A DNA stretch of 64,000 bases from Lachnospiraceae bacterium (lineage in GTDB: Bacteria > Bacillota > Clostridia > Lachnospirales > Lachnospiraceae): assembly GCA_910575255.1 (NCBI GenBank), contig CAJTEM010000010.1:62001-126000 (forward strand), written 5' to 3'. Every line of letters starts with the position of its first letter. The stretch's first letter is position 1. A program made the position numbers and the translations under genes. The notes beneath the pieces were generated by a model. The model was not told where the DNA came from. It saw only the letters and a list, made by a program, of their open reading frames with translations, and did no database searches. Positions 7,637 to 14,995 of the stretch are shown piece after piece.

Positions 7637-10006
7637 ATGAAGATAAAAAAAGGCTTTGGTACCCTGTTCCTTGCGCTGCTGGCCGGATTGCTGCTGACAG
7701 CGCCGGCAGGGGCAACAGAGACGGGATCTTCTCAGGATTTGGTGGCATCCGGCGATGAGCTGACAAAGGCAAAGGCCGTGGGTGTGGAAGGGATGATACC
7801 GGTTCATGGACAGGATGTGGCAGACGGGATCTATGAGGTAGAGGTGGAATCCAGCTCTTCCATGTTTCGTGTGGAAAGGGCAAGGCTGACGGTTTCGGGA
7901 GGTTCTATGTCAGCAGAGCTTACCCTGAGCGGGACAGGCTACACGTATCTGTACCTGGGAACAGCCGGGGAGGCTGCAAAAGGAGAGACATCCAATTATA
8001 TCGGCTATACAGAAGACGAAGAGGGAAAATATGTCTATACCATTCCGGTGGAAGCTCTTGATCAGGCAATTGATTGTGCGGCATTCAGCCGAAAGCGGGA
8101 AAAGTGGTATGGACGCGAGATCCTGTTTCTGGCAGAGAGCCTGCCGGAGGGAGCGGTACTGACAGATTTGCCGGATTATCAGGAACTGAGGCGGGCCGCC
8201 AAAGAGAAGCGGATAGAAGCCATGCGGGAGGAGAACGGCAGGAATTCTGACACGAAGGACGAAACCGCAGGCAGCGGGGAGAACAGACAGAGAGAGGACG
8301 TTGCAAACAGCGAGGGGATCAGACGGAGGAAAGAAACCGCAGGCAGCGGGGAACTTGCTCGGGGGAAAAGCGCGGACAACAGCGATTTACCGCAGGTGTG
8401 GGAGCCGGCAGCCGTTGACCTGCCGGATGGCGAATACGAGATTCTCCTGGATTTTGTCGGAGGAAGCGGCCGTTCCTATGTGGAGTCGCCGGCTGTCCTG
8501 GCAGTGAGGGAGGGCAGAGCCTATGCCCGGATTTGCTGGAGCAGTTCTCACTATGATTATATGAAGGCAGGAGACCAGACCTACTTTCCGCTGAAGGAAG
8601 AAGGAAAATCGGTATTTGAGATTCCGGTTCCGGAGTTTGATGAGAAGCTTTTCGTGGTCGGAGATACCACGGCGATGGGGACCCCTCATGAGATTACCTA
8701 TCAGCTGACTTTTTATCGGGATTCGGTTTTATCGGAAGGAACAGCCGGCGCGATCCGGAAGGCTTCGGAAGGAAAACCAGGGAAAGCAGGCCGGATTTTG
8801 TTAAGAGGAGCAGCGGCACTGCTTTTTATTGCCTTGATTTTATATGCCAAAATCCGAAAAGTATCCTTATCCATTGCTGTATGTGTGCTGGCGGCAGGAA
8901 GTCTTCTGGCCTTTGGGATGTGGCCAAAGACCAGCTCTTCCTTCCCAAAGGAAGAAAAGCAGGGAGTCAGTGATGAACTGACCTACATCTCAAGTATGGA
9001 ACTGGAATATGCCAGGGAATTTTCGGTGGACTATTATGAAGGAGGTTATGCTCTGATTACGATTGCCGGTTCTGAGCGTTATCTGCTGGTTCCGGAGTCA
9101 GGCAGAATTCCCGGGGATTTGGAGCCGGATATCGTGATTTTGCGGCAGCCGCTGACGAATCTGTATCTGGCGGCTTCTGCTGCCATGGACATGTTTGTTT
9201 CCCTGGATGCCTTGCCGCTGGTTCGCTTCAGTGCGATAAAGCCGGAGGGATGGTATATTCCGCAGGTCAGGGAGGCAATGGAAAGGGGGGAGCTTCTTTA
9301 TGCAGGAAAGTATGCAGCGCCCGATTATGAGCAGATTCTGGCAGGGCATTGCACTCTGGCGATTGAGAATACCATGATTTACCACACGCCGCAGGTGAAG
9401 GAACAGCTGGAGCGTTTCGGAATACCGGTGCTGGTGGACTATTCCAGCTATGAGAAGGAGCCTTTGGGAAGAACCGAATGGGTGCGGCTTTATGGACTTC
9501 TGGCAGGCCGCAGGGAAGAGGCAGAGAAGGCTTTTGCTTCCGAGACTGCTGCCTTTGCTTCGGTTCAAAAGGATGAGATTGTCCCAAAGACAGTGGCGTT
9601 TTTTTACATAACCAGCAATGGTGAGGTGAATGTCAGAAAGTCGTCCGATTATATGCCTAAGATGATTGCCCTTGCCGGAGGCAGTTACGTTTTTGAGGAT
9701 TTGGGAGATGGAGAGGCCGTCTCTTCTACCGTGACGCTGCAGTTCGAGGAGTTTTATGAGGCGGCTCAGGGAGCAGACTATCTCATTTATAACAGCACGG
9801 TGGAGGGAGAACTGGATTCGCTGGAGGCTTTGCTGTCTCAAAGCAGCCTGCTGAAGAATTGCAAGGCAGTACAGGAGAAGCAGGTATTCTGTACCACAAA
9901 GAATCTGTATCAGTCTTCCATGGCGCTGGGGACTATCCTCCATGATATTCATGAGATACTGGCAGGCAGGGAAGAGAAGCTGACTTATTTTTATAAGCTG
10001 GAGTAG
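7637..10006 (+). CDS. NEAT-like/BtuF-like fused binding protein of a tetrapyrrole importer
   Basis: 789 residues in four parts: a signal peptide (about 1-26); two NEAT-like surface domains (about 60-175 and 262-365, both with DGxYE starts and SxxMF or SSSHYDYM loops); a hydrophobic region able to span the membrane (about 385-430); and a periplasmic-binding-protein domain of the BtuF/FecB type (about 450-785). A charged low-complexity linker joins the two NEAT-like domains. NEAT domains bind haem and related tetrapyrroles in Gram-positives; BtuF-type domains feed FecCD permeases. The gene lies between the CbiK gene and the permease under a B12 riboswitch. The ligand could be a corrinoid, haem or precursor; the fusion suggests capture at the wall and hand-off in one polypeptide. 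Confidence 0.8.
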   Translation: MKIKKGFGTLFLALLAGLLLTAPAGATETGSSQDLVASGDELTKAKAVGVEGMIPVHGQDVADGIYEVEVESSSSMFRVERARLTVSGGSMSAELTLSGTGYTYLYLGTAGEAAKGETSNYIGYTEDEEGKYVYTIPVEALDQAIDCAAFSRKREKWYGREILFLAESLPEGAVLTDLPDYQELRRAAKEKRIEAMREENGRNSDTKDETAGSGENRQREDVANSEGIRRRKETAGSGELARGKSADNSDLPQVWEPAAVDLPDGEYEILLDFVGGSGRSYVESPAVLAVREGRAYARICWSSSHYDYMKAGDQTYFPLKEEGKSVFEIPVPEFDEKLFVVGDTTAMGTPHEITYQLTFYRDSVLSEGTAGAIRKASEGKPGKAGRILLRGAAALLFIALILYAKIRKVSLSIAVCVLAAGSLLAFGMWPKTSSSFPKEEKQGVSDELTYISSMELEYAREFSVDYYEGGYALITIAGSERYLLVPESGRIPGDLEPDIVILRQPLTNLYLAASAAMDMFVSLDALPLVRFSAIKPEGWYIPQVREAMERGELLYAGKYAAPDYEQILAGHCTLAIENTMIYHTPQVKEQLERFGIPVLVDYSSYEKEPLGRTEWVRLYGLLAGRREEAEKAFASETAAFASVQKDEIVPKTVAFFYITSNGEVNVRKSSDYMPKMIALAGGSYVFEDLGDGEAVSSTVTLQFEEFYEAAQGADYLIYNSTVEGELDSLEALLSQSSLLKNCKAVQEKQVFCTTKNLYQSSMALGTILHDIHEILAGREEKLTYFYKLE

Positions 10007-10014
10007 CAGGGAAC

Positions 10015-11034
10015 ATGAAAAGAATCCATTACAGATCTGTTTTTTTGTTGCTGATGACGGCAGCGGCAGTATTATTGCTTGTCAATATTTGTGTGGGCAG
10101 CGTCAATATTTCTCCGGGAGAGGTGTTTGGAGTCCTGGGCGGAGGAGGAGAGAATGCCGTGCACAGAGACATTGTGCTTCGGATCCGTTTTCCGCGTGCG
10201 CTGGCGGCAGCAGTTCTGGGCGGCGCACTGGCATTGTCCGGGTATCTTCTGCAGACCTTTTTTCATAATCCGATAGCCGGCCCGTTTATTCTGGGGATTT
10301 CTTCCGGGGCAAAGCTTACGGTGGCTCTTACCATGGTGGCGGCTTTCAAGATGGTGAGGCAGCCGGGATCCGGGCTTTTGATCGGGGCGGCATTTGTGGG
10401 AGCCATGATCTCCATGGGCTTTGTCGTTGTGATGTCCGGAATGGTAGACCGGATGTCCATGTTGATTGTCAGCGGCATTATGATTGGTTATATTTGCTCG
10501 GCAGTGACGGATTTTGTGGTGGCCTTTGCAGAGGATGCGGATATCGTGAATCTGCACAACTGGTCAAAGGGAAGCTTTTCCGGAATCGGCTGGGAACAGG
10601 TGGCAGCGATGACAGGGGTGATACTGACAGCTTCCTGCGGGGTGTTTTTTCTTTCTAAGCCCATCCGGGCCTATCAGCTGGGGGAGAGTTATGCAGAGAA
10701 CCTCGGAGTGAATATCCGGTGGTTCCGGGTGGTTCTGGTAGTGCTCTCCAGTATTCTTTCTGCCTGTGTGACTGCTTTTGCCGGCCCGGTTTCCTTTGTG
10801 GGGATTGCGGTGCCGCAGCTGGTGAAATATCTGCTGGGAACCGCCCGGCCTATGTTAATGATTCCTGCCTGCTTTTTGGGCGGATCCGTTTTTTGCCTTT
10901 TTTGCGATTTGCTGTCCAGAATGCTGCTGGCGCCTGCGGAGCTTAGCATCAGCACAGTTACGGCAGTGTTCGGCGCCCCGGTGGTGATTGTGGTATTGCT
11001 GCGCCAGAAAAAGGGAAGGGCAGGGGAGAGATGA
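10015..11034 (+). CDS. FecCD/BtuC-family ABC transporter permease
   Basis: 339 residues with about nine to ten hydrophobic helices and the FecCD pattern: VLRIRFPRALAAAVLGGALALSG near the start, GPFILGISSGAK, and a C-terminal GPVSFVGIAVPQLVKYLLG. It forms the membrane channel of an importer for cobalamin, haem or siderophore-like ligands. It begins 8 bases after the binding-protein gene and its stop overlaps the ATPase start by 4 bases (ATGA), so all three are translationally linked. Under B12-riboswitch control the likely substrate is a corrinoid or related tetrapyrrole. Confidence 0.88.
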   Translation: MKRIHYRSVFLLLMTAAAVLLLVNICVGSVNISPGEVFGVLGGGGENAVHRDIVLRIRFPRALAAAVLGGALALSGYLLQTFFHNPIAGPFILGISSGAKLTVALTMVAAFKMVRQPGSGLLIGAAFVGAMISMGFVVVMSGMVDRMSMLIVSGIMIGYICSAVTDFVVAFAEDADIVNLHNWSKGSFSGIGWEQVAAMTGVILTASCGVFFLSKPIRAYQLGESYAENLGVNIRWFRVVLVVLSSILSACVTAFAGPVSFVGIAVPQLVKYLLGTARPMLMIPACFLGGSVFCLFCDLLSRMLLAPAELSISTVTAVFGAPVVIVVLLRQKKGRAGER

Positions 11035-12140
11035 GAGAAGAGGGGAGTTTTTTTTATACGGAAAACCTGATAGTAGGCTATGAGGGAGTCCCCTTGATCC
11101 GGGATATCGCGCTTGAGATGAAGCGGGGAGAGATTCTGACATTAATCGGACCAAACGGATCCGGGAAGACCACCGTTCTGCGCAGCCTGATCCGGCAGCT
11201 GGCTTTGGTGGGAGGGACTGTGTATCTGGATGGGAAAGATCTGGCTATACAGAGCGGCCGGGATCTGGCAAGAAGATTGTCAATCGTATTGACTGACCGG
11301 ATCCGGCCGGAGCTGATGACCTGCAAAGAGGTGGTGGAAACAGGAAGATATCCTTATACCGGGAATTTCGGGAGACTGTCTGAAGCAGATCGACGGATTG
11401 TGAGAGAGGCCATGACAATGGTTCATGTGGAAGAGCTGGCAGAGGAGGATTTTGCGGCAATCAGTGACGGGCAGCGGCAGAGAGTCATGCTGGCGCGTGC
11501 GCTCAGTCAGGAGCCGGAGCTGATTGTACTGGATGAGCCGACTTCTTTTCTGGATATCCGCCACAAGCTGGAATTTCTTTCCGTGCTTCAGGAATTGTCC
11601 AGAAAACGCAGTCTGTCTGTGATTCTGTCCCTGCATGAGTTGGATCTGGCTGAGCGAATCTCGGATAAGGTGGTATGTATCCGAAAAGACCGGGTGGATC
11701 GGTTCGGTACACCGGAAGAGATTTTTGTGCCTGGCTATATCGCAAAGCTCTATCAGATCAGCACCGGTAGCGGGCAGGAATACCAGGGTATGCCGGAGCT
11801 GCCGCGGGCAGAGGGAAAGCCGGAGGTATTTGTCCTTGCAGGAAATGGAAGCGGGGCAGCGACTTACCGAAGCCTGCAGCGACAGAGAATTCCCTTTGCC
11901 ACCGGGATTCTGTGGAAAAATGACCAGGATTATCCGGTAGCTCAAATGCTGGCTGTTGATGTGGTGGCAGAACCGGCCTTCTGCCGGGTAAAAGAGGAAT
12001 CCGTGAAGCGGGCGATGCGCTGGATCGAGAGCTGCGGACAGGTGATCTGTACGCTGAAACCAGAAAGCGGCGGAGATTTTTATCCGGAGCTTGGAGAGCT
12101 TCTGGCATTTGGCCGCCGGTTTAATCTCGTTTTTCGTTGA
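11031..12140 (+). CDS. ABC importer ATPase (BtuD/FepC type) with C-terminal extension
   Basis: 369 residues. Walker A is GPNGSGKTT (residues 40-48), the signature is ISDGQRQRVMLARAL, Walker B is LIVLDEPTSFLD and the switch histidine lies in SLHELD. This is the energising subunit for the FecCD permease. After about residue 245 there is an extra ~120-residue domain with EVFVLAGNGSGAATYRSLQ, which resembles the adenosylcobinamide- or nucleotide-binding-like tails of clostridial ATPases in such operons; its role is unknown. The start overlaps the permease stop. The last 20 bases overlap the 3' end of a convergent small gene. Confidence 0.87.
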   Translation: MREEGSFFYTENLIVGYEGVPLIRDIALEMKRGEILTLIGPNGSGKTTVLRSLIRQLALVGGTVYLDGKDLAIQSGRDLARRLSIVLTDRIRPELMTCKEVVETGRYPYTGNFGRLSEADRRIVREAMTMVHVEELAEEDFAAISDGQRQRVMLARALSQEPELIVLDEPTSFLDIRHKLEFLSVLQELSRKRSLSVILSLHELDLAERISDKVVCIRKDRVDRFGTPEEIFVPGYIAKLYQISTGSGQEYQGMPELPRAEGKPEVFVLAGNGSGAATYRSLQRQRIPFATGILWKNDQDYPVAQMLAVDVVAEPAFCRVKEESVKRAMRWIESCGQVICTLKPESGGDFYPELGELLAFGRRFNLVFR

Positions 12141-12438
12141 GGCGTTTCGTCAGACAGATCACTACCGCATTGCGGCCCGGATGAACGGTCAGGGAGATGA
12201 CGTGGGTTTCATTGTAATAGCCGATCAGCTCCTCGGCAAGCTGGATTCCTCCAAGTTCTTTCTGTACCAGCTTTCGGTCCGGTGTAATGACGAGAGAAAG
12301 GATGGGACGGCTCGGATCCAGGTGCGCCTTCAGCTTCCGAAGACGGTTCTGAATCAGGCTCAGGCGTGTGATCTGGCCGACGCTGGGAGTTTTTCGGGCA
12401 TCGGTATCCGCAAACAGGCTGGTAGTGATATCTTTCAT
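12121..12438 (-). CDS. small hypothetical protein (105 aa), convergent with the ATPase
   Basis: Starts MKDITTSLFADTDARKTPS and has a good ribosome site (AAAGGA about 8 bases before the ATG). The protein is soluble, basic and helical in the middle (RLSLIQNRLRKLKAHLD), with a C-terminal beta-rich half (HVISLTVHPGRNAVVICL). No family recognised. It converges on and overlaps the end of the ABC ATPase gene by 20 bases. The clean ribosome site and natural-looking composition support it being real. Confidence 0.65.
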   Translation of the reverse strand: MKDITTSLFADTDARKTPSVGQITRLSLIQNRLRKLKAHLDPSRPILSLVITPDRKLVQKELGGIQLAEELIGYYNETHVISLTVHPGRNAVVICLTKRLNEKRD

Positions 12439-12734
12439 GAAGAGATTCCTTTCTTTGACATTCCGTTGAAGTCTCTACAGACTATTATCTACAGGATATT
12501 TTGTCATATCCATAGTTTCAGTTTAAAAAAGAACGTTATGTCTGGTAAAGCCGGAAAACGGAGGAAAAAGAAAAATGCATAAAAACCTCATATTTTAGCG
12601 TAAATGCCACAGGTCTAGAGGAAAAAACATACAAAATGACGAAAAATATTTGTATATAATACATAAAAAACAAGGCATAAAATTGTGAAGTTTGTGAACA
12701 CTTTTTGCTTGTTCTGTGCTATCATATAGAACGT

Positions 12735-12827
12735 ACCCCCAATACATTATATAGTTTTTGCTACATCCCATAAAAACGAAATACCTTCTCCTTAAAAACG
12801 GCCGGTTCGAAACCGGCCGTTTTTTTA
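12735..12827 (+). ncRNA. candidate small non-coding RNA of about 90 nt
   Basis: Upstream is an extended -10-like TGCTATCAT ending near 12726; downstream is a very strong terminator (12794-12827). Between them there is no open frame with a ribosome site. The transcript start is approximate. It could equally be the distal part of a longer leader or an orphan terminator. Confidence 0.4.
12794..12827 (+). terminator. strong intrinsic terminator
   Basis: A perfect 10-bp G/C-rich stem, ACGGCCGGTT (12798-12807) and AACCGGCCGT (12811-12820), with a 3-base CGA loop, A-run before and seven T residues after. It can work in both directions because of the flanking A and T runs. Confidence 0.9.
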
Positions 12828-12889
12828 CCTTACTTTAAGAACAATTGCAGTACCTTTTCAAAAAGTATTTTCTTCGAGGCCGGTATTTA

Positions 12890-13055
12890 CTAGTATAACC
12901 CGTTTTAAATACCTTTCTGTTTCGGCAAGGATACTTTTCCGAGAGTGCAGAGGGAAAAGCGGAGGCGTAGTGGGGCTACGTTGAGCATTTTCCCTCTGTG
13001 CTATCGGGAAAGCAGACTGGCGAAACGGAAGGTTATTTAAAACGGGTTATACTAG
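12890..13055. repeat. 166-bp imperfect palindrome in the efp upstream region
   Basis: Left arm CTAGTATAACCCGTTTTAAA (12890 on) matches the reverse complement of the right arm ending at 13055 over more than 30 bases with a few differences. Pairing continues inward (GCAGAGGGAAAA against TTTTCCCTCTGTG) to a small central hairpin CGTAG/CTACG (12966-12980). There is no open frame in it. Confidence 0.9.
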
Positions 13056-13085
13056 CTTCGAAAGAACGGGAAACGGGATGTTCAG

Positions 13086-13328
13086 CTTTGGAACAAGGGG
13101 AGGGCCGTAGCGGGAAATGGTTTGCGGATGTTGACTTTGCAGAGATTTAGAAGTCCTTAAATTTCTGAGTTTTTGCGTTGAAACGAAAATTCACACTGTC
13201 TGAGCGGAGCGAGTTTGTGAATTTTCGTTTCGTTTTTCGCAAAAATCAGGAATTTTAGGAATTCTTAATCTCGAAACCGGAAACATCCGAAAACCATTTC
13301 CCGCTGCGGCCCTCCCCTTGTTTCAAGG
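13086..13328. repeat. second long imperfect palindrome (243 bp)
   Basis: Outer arms: CTTTGGAACAAGGGG (13086-13100) pairs with CCCCTTGTTTCAAGG (13314-13328), and GCGGGAAATGG pairs with CCATTTCCCGC. Inner arms: AAACGAAAATTCACA (13181-13195) pairs perfectly with TGTGAATTTTCGTTT (13216-13230) around a loop holding GAGCGGAGCGAG. No coding frame. It directly follows the first palindrome. Confidence 0.9.
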
Positions 13329-13409
13329 CGTACCTTCGGGAACCTCACCCCACCCCGTGAAAAGTAAGTGCGCGATTTTCCCATTTTATCCGTCAATAGA
13401 AAAAAACGG

Positions 13410-13438
13410 TTGAAAAAACGGTATATTTATTATAGAAT
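13410..13438 (+). promoter_or_regulatory. sigma-A-type promoter for efp
   Basis: TTGAAA, a 17-base spacer and TAGAAT, 45 bases before the efp start codon and just after the palindrome pair. Confidence 0.7.
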
Positions 13439-13483
13439 ATAGTAGATTAAGCTTGAGTATGCGAATGCAAGGAGGAATATCAC

Positions 13484-14041
13484 ATGATTTCAGCAGGTGA
13501 TTTTAGAAACGGCATTACTTTGGAGATTGATGGCTCCGTATACCAGATCGTTGAGTTCCAGCACGTAAAGCCAGGCAAAGGCGCTGCCTTTGTCAGAACA
13601 AAGATTAAGAATGTCATGACCGGTTCCGTCGTAGAGCGCACTTTCCGTCCGACTGAGAAGTTTCCGGCAGCAAGAATCGACCGTGTGGACATGCAGTATC
13701 TGTATGCAGACGGCGATCTGTTCAATTTTATGAATATGGATAACTATGAGCAGGTAGCGCTGGCTCAGGATGTGATCGGAGATGCACTGAAGTTTGTGAA
13801 GGAGAATGAGAGTGTGAAGGTCTGCTCTTACAACGGTAAGGTATTCTCCGTAGAGCCGCCGCTGTTCGTGGAGTTGGAGATTACCAATACCGAACCGGGC
13901 TTTAAGGGAGATACCGCACAGGGAGCAACCAAGCCGGCTACTGTGGAGACCGGAGCCACTGTATACGTGCCGCTGTTTGTAGATAACGGGGACAAGATTA
14001 AGATTGATACCCGTACCGGTGAGTATCTGTCCAGAGCATAA
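13484..14041 (+). CDS. efp: translation elongation factor P
   Basis: 185 residues, the family length, with three beta-barrel domains. The N-terminal KOW-like domain carries the conserved loop [14 protein letters not shown], whose tip Lys sits next to the peptidyl-transferase centre and is usually modified. The C-terminal domain ends with [27 protein letters not shown] rescues ribosomes stalled at consecutive prolines. AGGAGG lies 6-7 bases before the ATG; a near-consensus promoter and a terminator flank the gene, so it is probably transcribed alone. Confidence 0.97.
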   Translation: MISAGDFRNGITLEIDGSVYQIVEFQHVKPGKGAAFVRTKIKNVMTGSVVERTFRPTEKFPAARIDRVDMQYLYADGDLFNFMNMDNYEQVALAQDVIGDALKFVKENESVKVCSYNGKVFSVEPPLFVELEITNTEPGFKGDTAQGATKPATVETGATVYVPLFVDNGDKIKIDTRTGEYLSRA

Positions 14042-14054
14042 TGAACGAATGTAA

Positions 14055-14086
14055 AAGCCAGACCCTGGAGTGTCTGGTTTTTCTTT
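14055..14086 (+). terminator. intrinsic terminator after efp
   Basis: CCAGAC and GTCTGG form a 6-bp stem around an 8-base loop, followed by TTTTTCTTTT, with AAAA before the stem. Confidence 0.75.
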
Positions 14087-14104
14087 TCACAGGGAGAGAG
14101 TATT

Positions 14105-14884
14105 ATGAGAGACATTGAGCAGATTCGCAAGGATATTGAAATTTGTGATGAGGAGCTGGCAAAGCTTCTGACCCGCAGGATGGATTGCATTGAGGAAATC
14201 ATCTCCTATAAAAAAGCGCATGGGATGTCGATTCTGCAGCCGGAGCAGGAGACCCGTCAGAGGAAGATGCTAGAGAGAATCCTGGGGGAAAGTCCCTATG
14301 AAGATGAGTTTTCAGAGGTTTTTGGATGTATTCTTAATATGAGCAAAAAGGTACAGGCCAAGAAGCTGTTTACCCGCAATATTGCCCTGATCGGTTTCAT
14401 GGGAGCAGGAAAGAGTACCGTATCCCATTGCCTGAAGGATATGCTGGCTCTGGAAGAGGTGGAGACCGATGCCATGATCGTGGAGGCAGAGAAGATGGCG
14501 ATTACTGATATTTTTGCCAAATATGGAGAGCCGTATTTCCGCAATTGCGAGAGCAATGCGATCATCGAGCTGCAGAACCGCAGACGGGTAATTATTTCCT
14601 GCGGAGGCGGTGCCGTGATGCGGGACGAGAATGTGGAAAATCTGAAGAAGAGCAGCCGCATCGTGCTTTTGACGGCCACGCCTGAGACTACGCTTGAGCG
14701 GGTGAAGGATTCGGATGAGCGCCCGATATTAAACGGACATATGAATGTAGAATATATCGCAGAGCTAATGGAAAAACGACGGGAGAAATATGAGGCAGCG
14801 GCAGACATCGTGATTGCCACGGACAAAAAAACAGTGATTGAGATCTGTGAGGAGCTGATTCAGAAGCTGAACCAGATGGAGTAG
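14105..14884 (+). CDS. chorismate mutase-shikimate kinase fusion
   Basis: 259 residues. Residues 1-85 are an AroQ-type chorismate mutase: IRKDIEICDEELAKLLTRRMDC, a YKKAHG turn and a helical end. Residues about 92-257 are shikimate kinase: P-loop GFMGAGKST (97-105), the DAMI acidic motif, FRNCES, SCGGGAVMR and the lid DERPILNG. It would use ATP to make shikimate-3-phosphate and turn chorismate into prephenate, so two steps of aromatic amino-acid synthesis share one chain. A GGAGAGAG ribosome site precedes the ATG. It is not next to other aro genes here. Both domains keep their key motifs. Confidence 0.92.
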   Translation: MRDIEQIRKDIEICDEELAKLLTRRMDCIEEIISYKKAHGMSILQPEQETRQRKMLERILGESPYEDEFSEVFGCILNMSKKVQAKKLFTRNIALIGFMGAGKSTVSHCLKDMLALEEVETDAMIVEAEKMAITDIFAKYGEPYFRNCESNAIIELQNRRRVIISCGGGAVMRDENVENLKKSSRIVLLTATPETTLERVKDSDERPILNGHMNVEYIAELMEKRREKYEAAADIVIATDKKTVIEICEELIQKLNQME

Positions 14885-14930
14885 AACGCAATTTTCAAAC
14901 ACGCAGTAGCGAACTCACAAGGTCTGGAAA

Positions 14931-14975
14931 ACGCGGGTAACAGTTCAAGAGTTATCCGAGCTGTTACAAACGCGT
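14931..14975 (+). other. hairpin in the argS leader
   Basis: ACGCG-G-GTAACAG pairs with CTGTTAC-AAA-CGCGT across a 17-base loop, 6 bases before the AAAGGAG ribosome site of argS. There is no T run and no T-box core, so any control would be at translation. Confidence 0.4.
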
Positions 14976-14995
14976 AAATAAAAGGAGAAAGCAAC

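Noticed and set aside
12091-12582. Forward open frame after the ABC ATPase gene
   Set aside because: It starts inside the ATPase gene and covers the convergent small gene; no ribosome site at its start.
14885-14995. T-box element before argS
   Set aside because: No T-box core sequence and no terminator were seen; only a simple hairpin.
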